Assembly (NCBI GenBank): GCA_013331125.1
Contig: DUGW01000161.1
Coordinates: 921 to 7,075, forward strand
DNA from: Candidatus Woesearchaeota archaeon
GTDB taxonomy: Archaea; Nanoarchaeota; Nanoarchaeia; Woesearchaeales; UBA11576
Length of the DNA stretch: 6,155 nt
Direction of reading: 5' to 3'
The number at the start of each line of letters is the position of its first letter. The first letter of the stretch is position 1. The translations under genes were made by a program, and so were the position numbers. Under the pieces are notes generated by a model. The model did no database searches. It was not told the origin of the DNA and saw only the letters and a program-made list of their open reading frames with translations. Positions 1-6,084 of the stretch are shown here, piece after piece.

Positions 1-1
1 T

Positions 2-724
2 GTGTGTTATTGTCCAGGGGTCTCTCGAGAACCGCCTGATTGTCATGGTGTTTCCGTCTGTGGATATCGGGAAGAGTGTCGCGTTGACCCTGTCTCCTTC
101 CTGCAGGTGTGCGTCGAGCAGCGGCTCCAGGATGCTGAGCTGTCTTCCGACTTTCCTTCCTATGTTGACGGCGAAATGTTTTATCTGTTCCTCTGTCTTT
201 ACGTTCACGTTGGTCTTGAGCCATCCGTGGTGTTTGTGGTATACCCATACAGCGTCTTTGGAGCTGTTCACGACTATCTCTTCCAGCATGCTGTCGTCGT
301 TGAGCATCTCTATGCTTCCCATACCCAGGCTTCTCTGGATGAGGTATGTCGTCATGAAGTTCTTCTCTTTGTCGTCTGCGTCCGGGAAGTACTTGCGTAT
401 CAGGTGCTGTATGGTCTCTGAGAACTTGTCCTCGATGGCCCCTCTTTTCTTTGTGTCCCTGAGGTCTATCATGCCGAGGTTGACTGCCTTGATGAGCTCT
501 TCCCTTATCTTCTCGAGGATCATCGTCGTCGTGCTGCTCAGCGCGGCGATGTTTATGTTGTATATCGGTACGAAGTCCTCTTTTGTCCTCTCTATCGTGA
601 CTGTGACAGGGACCTCCATCGAGTTGAATGTGTATGTGTCTATGACTCCTGTCCTTGAGTGGCTCTTCTCTTTAGGCTGTCGCTCTGCGCTCTTGCCTTT
701 ATCTTTTCCCTCTTTTTTTGCCAT
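2..724 (-). CDS. Archaeal type II/IV secretion-type pilus assembly ATPase (FlaI/TadA/VirB11-like), N-terminal part
   Basis: Partial gene: 241 codons are present and the 3' end lies beyond base 1. Seen: a Lys-rich start (MAKKEGKDKGK), then a family-like N-terminal domain with GMGSIEMLNDDSMLEEIVVN at about residues 134-153, VYHKHHGWLKTN at 161-172, GRKVGRQLSILEPLLDAHLQ at 189-208, and GDRVNATLFPIS...TMTIRRFSRDPWTI at 210-239. These match by recognition the N-terminal domain of secretion ATPases that power archaella, archaeal pili and Tad/VirB11 systems. The Walker A/B, Asp and His boxes of the C-terminal RecA-like domain would come next but are off the window, so catalytic competence cannot be judged. 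Known role of the family: cytoplasmic hexameric ATPase driving pilin insertion or extraction together with a TadC/FlaJ-type membrane protein. It starts 64 nt after the coiled-coil gene, with GTGAT (728-732) 3 nt before ATG as its likely ribosome-binding site, so co-transcription is likely. Archaellum, adhesive pilus or uptake function cannot be told apart here. Confidence 0.9.
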   Translation of the reverse strand, partial: MAKKEGKDKGKSAERQPKEKSHSRTGVIDTYTFNSMEVPVTVTIERTKEDFVPIYNINIAALSSTTTMILEKIREELIKAVNLGMIDLRDTKKRGAIEDKFSETIQHLIRKYFPDADDKEKNFMTTYLIQRSLGMGSIEMLNDDSMLEEIVVNSSKDAVWVYHKHHGWLKTNVNVKTEEQIKHFAVNIGRKVGRQLSILEPLLDAHLQEGDRVNATLFPISTDGNTMTIRRFSRDPWTITH

Positions 725-788
725 CTGATCACGCTCTTTTTTTAGGATTGTAAAGATTTTGGGAAATGATGTTACCGGTTCGTATTGA

Positions 789-1961
789 TCATCTCATTAT
801 GTCCCGCATTATGTTCCTGAGTTTCTTCAGCTGTCCGCCGAGCAGTGCTTTCCTCTCCTCTATCGCCTTCAGCTCTTCTCCCAGGCCGTCGATCTCTTTC
901 TTTACGTCTTCTGATCCGCTCAGCACACTGAATGCCTTTGCTTTCTTGACCATCTTCTCGAAGTGTTCTTTGAGCTCTTTCTCTTCCTGTTCTGCCTTTT
1001 TTATGAGCTCTTCCACCACCTTTGTCTTGTCGAAGAACGCCTTTATGCTGTCTACCATCTTCTTGGCGTCCCTGTAAGCCCCTACCTTGTCGAGTTTGCC
1101 TTCCTCGAGTGCCTTGACATCGCTTATGAACTCTTTCTCCATGCCTTCGAGTTGTTTCTTCGACTTGTCGATATCGTCAGCGAGCCCTTCTATATCTTTC
1201 TGGTATGATCTTATCTCTGTTTCTATCTTCTTTGCCAGCTCTTCTGCCTTCTTGAGCTTTGTCTCGTCATCCTCGAGTTCCTTGTTCCCTTTCTGTATCT
1301 CCTGCTTGACCCCTGATATCTCCTTGTTTATGTCGTCGAGTCTCTTCTGCAGTTTCTGTTCTGTGTCTTTGAGGTCCTCGATCTTCTTCTGCTCTCCTTT
1401 GATGTTCTCCTGTTCTGTATGGACAAGCTTCATCACGCCGTCGTACTCGAGCTTCTCGCTCTTGACTTTCTTTGCCAGCTGGTCGAGCCTCTTTTCGTAT
1501 TCGTCCTCAAGGCCTTTCCTCCTTGTTTCCATCTCGCTGTGGCTCTTTCTCTGGTTCTCTAGGTTCTCGAGTTTCTTGCTCAGCTTCTTGAAGTTGTCAT
1601 CTAATGTGGATTTTATCTTCCTGAACTCAGAATCTATGAGTTTGATCTCTTCGCTGTCCCTCTGGATTGCGTTGATTGAGCTTTCCACTCTCCTTATGAC
1701 TGCTTCGTTCTCCTGTTTCGCCTCTTTGACCTTTGTTACTATGTCTTTTTTGCTGACCTTCCTCTGTGTGAGGTATGTTGTCGCGAGTTTGCTCTGTATG
1801 CTTATGACTCCTTCCTCTTCCAGGAAGTCTGCCCATTCTTCTATGTTCGATACAGATATTCCTAGTTCTTTTGCTGCTTCCTTTATAGAAATCTGGCCCT
1901 TTTCGTTGATTAGCCTTACGAGTTTATCTACACCTGTTTCTATTACTTTCTTTCCCGCCAT
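789..1961 (-). CDS. Winged-helix plus long coiled-coil cytoplasmic protein encoded beside the pilus ATPase
   Basis: A 390-aa protein with no signal peptide or membrane segment and no N-glycosylation sequon, so probably cytoplasmic. Residues 1-70 look like a winged helix-turn-helix: GVDKLVRLINEKG, then ISIKEAAKELGISVSNIEEW and FLEEEGVISI, followed by a short basic strand region (KLATTYLTQRKVSKKD). From about residue 75 to 375 it is almost pure charged coiled coil (Lys/Glu/Gln rich, heptad-like Leu/Ile spacing), broken by small Gly-containing hinges. The tail is basic (KKLRNIMRDIMR). The start is supported by AGAGGT 7 nt upstream of ATG. I do not recognise a named family with certainty. My recollection is that similar HTH plus coiled-coil proteins sit beside secretion ATPases in DPANN archaea. 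It could be an assembly adaptor, a membrane-proximal scaffold or a regulator; the HTH-like part may bind protein and not DNA. SMC/Rad50 homology is unlikely because there are no ATP-binding heads. Confidence 0.85.
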   Translation of the reverse strand: MAGKKVIETGVDKLVRLINEKGQISIKEAAKELGISVSNIEEWADFLEEEGVISIQSKLATTYLTQRKVSKKDIVTKVKEAKQENEAVIRRVESSINAIQRDSEEIKLIDSEFRKIKSTLDDNFKKLSKKLENLENQRKSHSEMETRRKGLEDEYEKRLDQLAKKVKSEKLEYDGVMKLVHTEQENIKGEQKKIEDLKDTEQKLQKRLDDINKEISGVKQEIQKGNKELEDDETKLKKAEELAKKIETEIRSYQKDIEGLADDIDKSKKQLEGMEKEFISDVKALEEGKLDKVGAYRDAKKMVDSIKAFFDKTKVVEELIKKAEQEEKELKEHFEKMVKKAKAFSVLSGSEDVKKEIDGLGEELKAIEERKALLGGQLKKLRNIMRDIMR

Positions 1962-1967
1962 TCGTAG

Positions 1968-1984
1968 GACCTCTTTTTAAGGTC
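1968..1984 (-). promoter_or_regulatory. Small hairpin that would mask the ribosome-binding site of the coiled-coil gene
   Basis: The minus strand reads GACCTTAAAAAGAGGTC: 5-bp arms (1980-1984 with 1968-1972) and a 7-nt A-rich loop. The 3' arm contains most of the AGAGGT Shine-Dalgarno site (1969-1974), 7 nt before the ATG at 1961. Folding would hide the site. The stem is short and its in vivo stability is unknown. Confidence 0.35.
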
Positions 1985-2004
1985 TGATTACTCTTTTACT
2001 CTTT

Positions 2005-2022
2005 CCCTGGCCTTATCCAGGG
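2005..2022. repeat. Interrupted palindrome CCCTGG-N6-CCAGGG (operator-like or hairpin)
   Basis: Perfect 6-bp arms (2005-2010 and 2017-2022) around a 6-nt centre, lying between the TATA-like box and the start of the coiled-coil gene and overlapping the expected transcription start. It could be an operator for a dimeric regulator or an RNA hairpin in a read-through transcript. On the minus strand it is followed by purines, not a T-tract, so it is not a good terminator for the pilin gene. Confidence 0.45.
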
Positions 2023-2030
2023 CTTTTCCC

Positions 2031-2044
2031 TTTTTAAAGGTTTT
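2031..2044 (-). promoter_or_regulatory. Possible archaeal promoter (TATA-like box with upstream A-rich BRE-like bases)
   Basis: The minus strand reads AAAACCTTTAAAAA across 2044-2031, preceded by more A-rich sequence. TTTAAAAA fits an archaeal TATA box, and transcription would be expected to start about 25 nt downstream, near 2008-2010, leaving a leader of about 50 nt before the coiled-coil gene. The gap of 173 nt, by far the largest between genes here, supports a separate promoter for the coiled-coil and ATPase genes. AT-rich boxes arise by chance, so this is tentative. Confidence 0.4.
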
Positions 2045-2071
2045 GCTTGGTTTTTCGGGTTGTGACTGTTA

Positions 2072-2087
2072 GAGGCTTTCGCGCCTC
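2072..2087. repeat. Short inverted repeat after the class III pilin gene
   Basis: Minus strand GAGGC-GCGAAA-GCCTC, a 5-bp GC-rich stem with a 6-nt loop, 48 nt past the pilin stop codon. No T-run follows on the transcribed sense strand. It might mark the 3' end or stabilise the pilin mRNA, but it is short enough to be chance. Confidence 0.3.
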
Positions 2088-2134
2088 GCTATATGTCATG
2101 TCTTTGCATTTCCTGATCCGGTGGTTGCTGTCAG

Positions 2135-2602
2135 TCACTCTCCTGGTCTGTACACCATCTTGCCTATTTTCCAGTGTCGCTGTCCGCTTTCGGCATTGAC
2201 ATATGTGACATTGATCCTCTCTTCTATAGCCTTCCCTGTCAGGTCCTGGCATTCGAACACTATCCTGTCCTGGCTGTTCTGCAGCATCGTGTTCGGGTTG
2301 GAGAAAGGGTTCCCGTCTGTGGTGTTCGCTGTGCTGTTGCATGTGCCTTTCATCTCTGCTGTTATGTTGCTTATCGGGAATCCGAATTCGTTTATCACCA
2401 TCACTGATACGTATGTATCTTCGACTGTCGCGTCTATGCAGTTCAGTCCTGACACGAATGCGCATTCTCTTGACAGCAGGTGGTCTGGTTGTGATATCCC
2501 GTAGTAAAGCAGCAATCCTCCAAGTACTACTACTGTGATCAGTACCCATCCGTATGTATGGGCGAATTCCATCGCCGCCTGTGCTTTCTTGTTCATGACC
2601 AT
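2135..2602 (-). CDS. Class III signal peptide type IV pilin-like protein (small pilin)
   Basis: A 155-aa exported pilin. The N-terminus MVMNKKAQAAMEFAHTYGWV fits the archaeal class III prepilin signal: a short basic leader, predicted cleavage before Gln8, Glu at +5 (Glu12), then a hydrophobic helix (about 17-36) that serves as membrane anchor and filament core. Cleavage would be by an EppA/FlaK-type prepilin peptidase, not seen here. The mature head has four Cys (47, 55, 88, 118), a C-x7-C pair just after the helix that could form a disulfide, and four N-glycosylation sequons. The C-terminal pattern (INVTYVN...GQRHWKIGKMVYRPG) resembles that of many DPANN class III pilins. It lies 34 nt after the 332-aa gene and 173 nt before the coiled-coil gene. 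The start is uncertain by two codons: ATG at 2602 has AAGG about 8 nt upstream, while ATG at 2596 gives the more typical leader MNKKAQ. A structural or major pilin role is inferred from its small size. Confidence 0.88.
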   Translation of the reverse strand: MVMNKKAQAAMEFAHTYGWVLITVVVLGGLLLYYGISQPDHLLSRECAFVSGLNCIDATVEDTYVSVMVINEFGFPISNITAEMKGTCNSTANTTDGNPFSNPNTMLQNSQDRIVFECQDLTGKAIEERINVTYVNAESGQRHWKIGKMVYRPGE

Positions 2603-2636
2603 CCTGTCCGCCTTGTTTAGTCGCGCTTTCAGTCTT

Positions 2637-3635
2637 TCAGTATATGACGCCCTGGAGTCCGTACCTGTCGACCCTTCCCAGTTCTCCGTTTGTCTGGTTG
2701 TCTATCTTGAAGTTCGTGTCGTTGAACCCTTTCACCTTGTATGTGCTTATTCCTGAGTCCTGCTGCCAGCATATGTGGTCGACTGAGCTTGTGCTTATGG
2801 AGCAGTAGTTGAGTATCTCTGTCTTGTTCACCATGCTCTCAATCCCGAACTCGCTTGCGTTGAACACGTTCTCGAACCTGTTCAGGAAGCTCGGTGATGC
2901 GTTGAATGCTATGTACAGTGTGTCTCTCACGTGCGCTTTCAGGTTGCTCGTGTCATTTCCGACTACGAATTGCCCGTCGTATATCGTCTGGTTTACCCGT
3001 TTAAGTATCATGCCGTTGGTGTGCAGTGCGTACAATGGGTCTTCGAAACCTATTATCGATATGTCTGAATGGAGCGATTTCTCCTGTGACCAGCTTGCTG
3101 TTGATTTCTGGTCTGATATGTTGAGCGTGGACTCTACCTCGAACCTCACTGTCCATGGGTCTGTCTGGTAGGCAGTGACCTGTCCTACATCCAGTGTAAG
3201 GTTTATGCCTATCTCCTGTCCTTTCCCCTTTATCTTCTCCACCCAGTATGGGAACGTATTGTTCAGCATTATCGTCGAGTTGTGCCCGTCGACTGTGCCG
3301 TTCAGGAAAAGCTCCTGTAGTGCTGCTGTCGTGCTTGGCACGTAGGTCCCGTTCAGTGTCACATAGTCTGTGAGTCCTACCAGTGCCCTGTATCCTGAGA
3401 TGTATATCGCGTTCTCCATGTCTGTGTCGACGCTGTGGAGGAAGCTGTTCATCGTGTCTACCCTTGTCTCTATGATGGCTGATCTCTCCTGCATCGAGTA
3501 TGAGTATGTGGATGTGAACCCGAAAAGCACCAGTCCCAGCAGGCTTATCGCTATGAGTGTGAAGAATATCCCTCTCTTGCTTCTTGCCATCCTTCTGATG
3601 TTCCCTGTCAGCTTTCTTCTTGTCTCTTCTTTCAT
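2637..3635 (-). CDS. Membrane-anchored pilin-like surface protein with FFT-type N-terminus (332 aa)
   Basis: The start at 3635 gives MKEETRRKLTGN...RSKRGIFFTLIAIS, 332 aa. It is preferred over upstream ATGs at 3653 and 3683 because GAGGAG (3640-3645) sits 4 nt before it, while the earlier ATGs fall inside the preceding gene and lack a well-spaced site. Residues 17-22 are basic and end in Gly22, followed by IFFTLIAI and a single transmembrane helix (about 23-41): a prepilin-like N-terminus. The remainder is predicted outside the cell and carries 13 N-x-S/T sequons. An early helical stretch (about 48-80) precedes a mixed region with IIGFEDPLYALHTNG at about 194-208, which looks like a conserved segment, and two Cys (278, 289) near the C-terminus that may form a disulfide. 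I know of no named function. Its place between a large pilin-like protein and a class III pilin suggests a minor pilin or filament-associated surface subunit. Prepilin-peptidase processing at Gly22 is inferred only; it could remain a bitopic membrane protein. Confidence 0.82.
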   Translation of the reverse strand: MKEETRRKLTGNIRRMARSKRGIFFTLIAISLLGLVLFGFTSTYSYSMQERSAIIETRVDTMNSFLHSVDTDMENAIYISGYRALVGLTDYVTLNGTYVPSTTAALQELFLNGTVDGHNSTIMLNNTFPYWVEKIKGKGQEIGINLTLDVGQVTAYQTDPWTVRFEVESTLNISDQKSTASWSQEKSLHSDISIIGFEDPLYALHTNGMILKRVNQTIYDGQFVVGNDTSNLKAHVRDTLYIAFNASPSFLNRFENVFNASEFGIESMVNKTEILNYCSISTSSVDHICWQQDSGISTYKVKGFNDTNFKIDNQTNGELGRVDRYGLQGVIY

Positions 3636-3639
3636 GTTT

Positions 3640-3645
3640 CTCCTC
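3640..3645 (-). promoter_or_regulatory. Shine-Dalgarno site overlapping a stop codon; decides the start of the 332-aa gene
   Basis: The minus strand reads TGAGGAGAAACATG. The TGA that ends the 652-aa gene (3644-3646) shares bases with GAGGAG, which lies 4 nt before the ATG at 3635. This favours 3635 over the longer in-frame starts and suggests that ribosomes finishing the upstream gene reinitiate here. Confidence 0.65.
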
Positions 3646-5602
3646 AGTTCCATACCCTCACTTCTGCCACTGTCGGTCCCCATAATGACGGCACGCTTGC
3701 CATCGTGCTGTTCTCTATCACTATGTCGCTTGCGTTCACGTATGTTCCGAGTATCTGCTGCAGCCTGTCTATCGCATCCTCTACTGATTCTGCGTGTGTC
3801 GCGAACACCTGCCCGTATCCTACTGACCCTCTCATGTAGAACCCGTAATCTATCGTCGAGTTCGGCAGTATGTCATTGCCTGATGTCTCTTCCAGCCTTT
3901 CATAGTTCATGGCTCCCGGGGTCTCGTCTATCGTCGACAATGGCACGTATATGTCGCTTGGCACGGCCCTTGATGATGGTGATTCAAATATCATGTTCCC
4001 TGGCGGGTATCCTGTGTCTGAATATGCCCTTGTTATGTATGAGTAATGCTCTACCGGGTGCAGGTATACGCTGCTTGCCCCTTCTGCCTCTGCTGGGAAC
4101 GTGAAGTTGCTGTCTTTTATGGGGTTCTCGAGTCCTCCGAACTCCTTGACCTGTCTCACTTCTATGACTCCGTACGGCAGTGCTGGTGCTACACTGTAGT
4201 TCACTTCCACATAGCTTGATCCGCTCTCGTTGTTTATGGGGTCTGAGTATATCGTCTCTGTTCCCTGTCCCCAATAGTCATCTTCGTAGTTGTTGAAGTA
4301 AACTGATATTATGTTTGTCCCCTCGACGAGTTCTGACGCAGTCTGTGCCGGTCCGTAATTGTATGTCGGGTTCGCTCCTGTGTCTCCGTCATTGTCCAGC
4401 GGCTCGTCTGAGTTGAGGAATACTAGGTAGTCATAGTCTTTCTTGCAGTGCCATGTCCCCCATCCCCAGAACCTTCCTCCCCAGTTTCCGCAGCTTCCTG
4501 TGTAGTCGTATATGCCTCTGCCTGCTACCTGTATCGCCACACTGATGTTCGTGGCATCTTCCGGTATGTGGAATGTCCTCAGTGTCCATGGTCCTGCTCC
4601 GCTTGCCCCTCCTCCCTGTATGCTGACTACGTTGTCGAAGTACAGTCTCTCTGAGTGTTCCCATGCCAGGTTCTGCACTGTGTCTGTCATGTTGTAGTTT
4701 ATCACGAAGAATGTCCCTGGGTGCACGTGCGCGTTGTATCCTGTGTTCCTCAGGTCGAGCCTTATCTTGTTGCTTCCTGTGTTGAAGCATCCTCCTGTCA
4801 GGTCGAATACCCTGAACACCCCTTCGCTTCCTGGGCTGAGTTCCATGTCGTCCCTTGTTATGTTGCATCTCCCGTCGTTCACCATCACGACGTTCCAGTC
4901 ATTGCTTCCCCTGTCCAGGTGGAATGACAGGTATGCCTTTGCATAGTTTATGCTTGCGTTGGGTATGTCGAATATCTTGACTATCTCGACTATTGCGGGG
5001 TCTGCTGTGCTTCCTTTCCATCCTGCCCCTGAGGGTGAGAATGGTATCACCAGGTTTGTCGTCTTCTTTACTGTCGTCGCCCTTGCCTTTGCGACGTATC
5101 CTTTGATGGGTTTTGATTTCTCTATCCCTGTGATTATCTTCTTCGAAGTGACCAGCGAGTTCCTTACCGGTTTTGTCCTTGAGTATATCGTGTCATTGCT
5201 CATTATCACACTGTATCCGTTGACATCGTCGAGTATCCCTTCTGTCATGTTCCTTGTGAATTCCTCTGCCAGTGCGTAGTCTCCTCTTGACCAGAAATCG
5301 CCTATCTGCTGCAGGAGTGAGATGTTCACGTCTGTTATCGACCCGTTCGCCACCAGCTGCTGTATGTATGTGTTGTTCATCTCGTATACTTTGAGTTCGC
5401 CGAGTATTGTTATCATGTCCTGTGACAGGTGGTTTATCGTCGTCCTTGGCTGTTCCGAGATGTATGACTTTGTTATCAGCAGCAGTCCTCCTATCATTAT
5501 CAGTGCTGCGATGAGCGCGTCTATCGTGAAGAAAAGTCCCTCTTTCCCTGTTCTGTTCCCTTTCCTCTTGAGTCTTATTCCGCTCTTCATGGTCCTTGTC
5601 AT
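3644..5602 (-). CDS. Large pilin-like adhesin candidate with duplicated beta-rich modules (652 aa)
   Basis: The ATG at 5602 overlaps the stop of the preceding gene as ATGA, giving 652 aa (MTRTMKSGIRLKRKG...). An ATG at 5590, with AAGG nearby, is an alternative. The basic leader ends KEG22, followed by LFFTIDALIAALIMIGG, a hydrophobic helix at about 23-44 like that of the 332-aa neighbour. Residues 50-145 form a helical, sequon-bearing region (INHLSQDMITILGELKVYEM, SLLQQIGDFW, VIMSNDTIYSRT). From about 180 to 500 it is beta-rich, with two apparently related modules (about 212-305 and 345-471). The second holds a Trp/Gly-rich stretch between Cys371 and Cys386 and a DNDGDTG acidic loop (403-409) that could bind calcium. 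A second Cys pair lies at 246 and 272. The C-terminus ends in a WGPTVAEVRVW-type motif. Fifteen N-x-S/T sequons support an extracellular location. It is much longer than a typical pilin, so a tip or minor subunit, adhesin or surface-attachment role is inferred. No enzymatic motif was recognised. Confidence 0.83.
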   Translation of the reverse strand: MTRTMKSGIRLKRKGNRTGKEGLFFTIDALIAALIMIGGLLLITKSYISEQPRTTINHLSQDMITILGELKVYEMNNTYIQQLVANGSITDVNISLLQQIGDFWSRGDYALAEEFTRNMTEGILDDVNGYSVIMSNDTIYSRTKPVRNSLVTSKKIITGIEKSKPIKGYVAKARATTVKKTTNLVIPFSPSGAGWKGSTADPAIVEIVKIFDIPNASINYAKAYLSFHLDRGSNDWNVVMVNDGRCNITRDDMELSPGSEGVFRVFDLTGGCFNTGSNKIRLDLRNTGYNAHVHPGTFFVINYNMTDTVQNLAWEHSERLYFDNVVSIQGGGASGAGPWTLRTFHIPEDATNISVAIQVAGRGIYDYTGSCGNWGGRFWGWGTWHCKKDYDYLVFLNSDEPLDNDGDTGANPTYNYGPAQTASELVEGTNIISVYFNNYEDDYWGQGTETIYSDPINNESGSSYVEVNYSVAPALPYGVIEVRQVKEFGGLENPIKDSNFTFPAEAEGASSVYLHPVEHYSYITRAYSDTGYPPGNMIFESPSSRAVPSDIYVPLSTIDETPGAMNYERLEETSGNDILPNSTIDYGFYMRGSVGYGQVFATHAESVEDAIDRLQQILGTYVNASDIVIENSTMASVPSLWGPTVAEVRVWN

Positions 5603-6084
5603 GGTTTCTGGTACATGTACAGCTTCATCCTGACGATCTTTGAGTTGTATATCAGCAGTCTTGTGTTCTGTACCAGGTGGTCTGATGTGTTCCATTCGTT
5701 GCATCCTGGCATGTCTGAGCATAGCTCGTTGAATCTTGTCCCGTTCAGGTATTCGAGGTAGAAGTAATGCTCTTTTGTGGTGTGCATGTTGCTCTTCCTC
5801 TGGTCGTATGTCCAGGAGTTGAAGTCTGCCAGTTTTGCGTCCTGTACCCTGTGGTTCCCGTCTGTGAGTCCTATCGTGCTCACGTTCGTGGGTGTCCAGT
5901 CTGTCGGGTAGCCTTCTGTGACCAGGTAGTTTGATATCGATTTTGCCTCTGTCATGAGGTAGTTGTCCAGGTTGTTGTCTGTCGTGTCGTTGTGCTCGAC
6001 ATAGTAGAAGTAGGCCACTGTGACCAGTGCGAAGATGAGTATGCCTATCATGAAGTCTGTGTACCAGACCTGCGCCTTTCTCAT
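5599..6084 (-). CDS. Small membrane-anchored minor-pilin-like protein (161 aa)
   Basis: A 161-aa protein beginning MRKAQVWYTDFMIGILIFAL, a very short basic leader plus one hydrophobic helix (about 11-28), with the rest predicted outside the cell. KAQ followed by an acidic residue at +6 resembles a class III prepilin signal but lacks the usual Glu at +5, so processing is uncertain. The ectodomain contains YLVTEGYPTDWTPTNVSTIG and then LTDGNHRV...AKLADF (about 53-88), a pattern I recall from archaeal surface hypothetical proteins. It also has two Cys (122, 128) in a tight pair and four N-x-S/T sequons. The start is supported by AGAGGTG (6090-6096), 5 nt before ATG. Its stop overlaps the ATG of the 652-aa gene as ATGA, implying translational coupling. 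Function unknown; a minor pilin or assembly-initiating pseudopilin is the best guess from context. Confidence 0.82.
   Translation of the reverse strand: MRKAQVWYTDFMIGILIFALVTVAYFYYVEHNDTTDNNLDNYLMTEAKSISNYLVTEGYPTDWTPTNVSTIGLTDGNHRVQDAKLADFNSWTYDQRKSNMHTTKEHYFYLEYLNGTRFNELCSDMPGCNEWNTSDHLVQNTRLLIYNSKIVRMKLYMYQKP

Noticed and set aside
45..728. Plus-strand 227-aa open frame
   Set aside because: It lies antisense to the ATPase, whose minus-strand frame shows clear family motifs from start to edge. The plus-strand product is a Ser/Leu-rich shadow with no domain.
1087..1980. Plus-strand 297-aa open frame rich in Ser, Phe and Leu
   Set aside because: It is the exact antisense of the coiled-coil gene. 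Lys/Glu-rich codons read backwards give Phe/Leu/Ser codons and few stops, which explains the length. It has no plausible ribosome site or fold.
2072..2087. Hairpin as an intrinsic terminator of the pilin gene
   Set aside because: The stem is only 5 bp and no T-tract follows in the transcript sense, so it is listed as an inverted repeat only.
2034..2549. Minus-strand 171-aa frame overlapping the class III pilin and the gap
   Set aside because: It is out of frame within a well-supported pilin gene. Its composition is Arg/Asp/His-rich, typical of a shifted frame, and it has no recognisable domain.
3370..4104. Plus-strand 244-aa frame with hydrophobic stretches
   Set aside because: It is antisense to the junction of two supported surface-protein genes. 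The apparent membrane segments come from reverse-reading of Glu/Lys/Arg codons.
4431..4868. Minus-strand 145-aa frame inside the 652-aa gene
   Set aside because: It is a shifted frame with Arg/His/Gln-rich low-information sequence; the overlapping frame carries sequons, module repeats and cysteine pairs.
5603..5722. Longer 692-aa start for the 652-aa surface protein
   Set aside because: It would overlap the 161-aa gene by about 120 nt and add a polar stretch before the leader, whereas the ATGA junction at 5602 gives a normal short basic leader.
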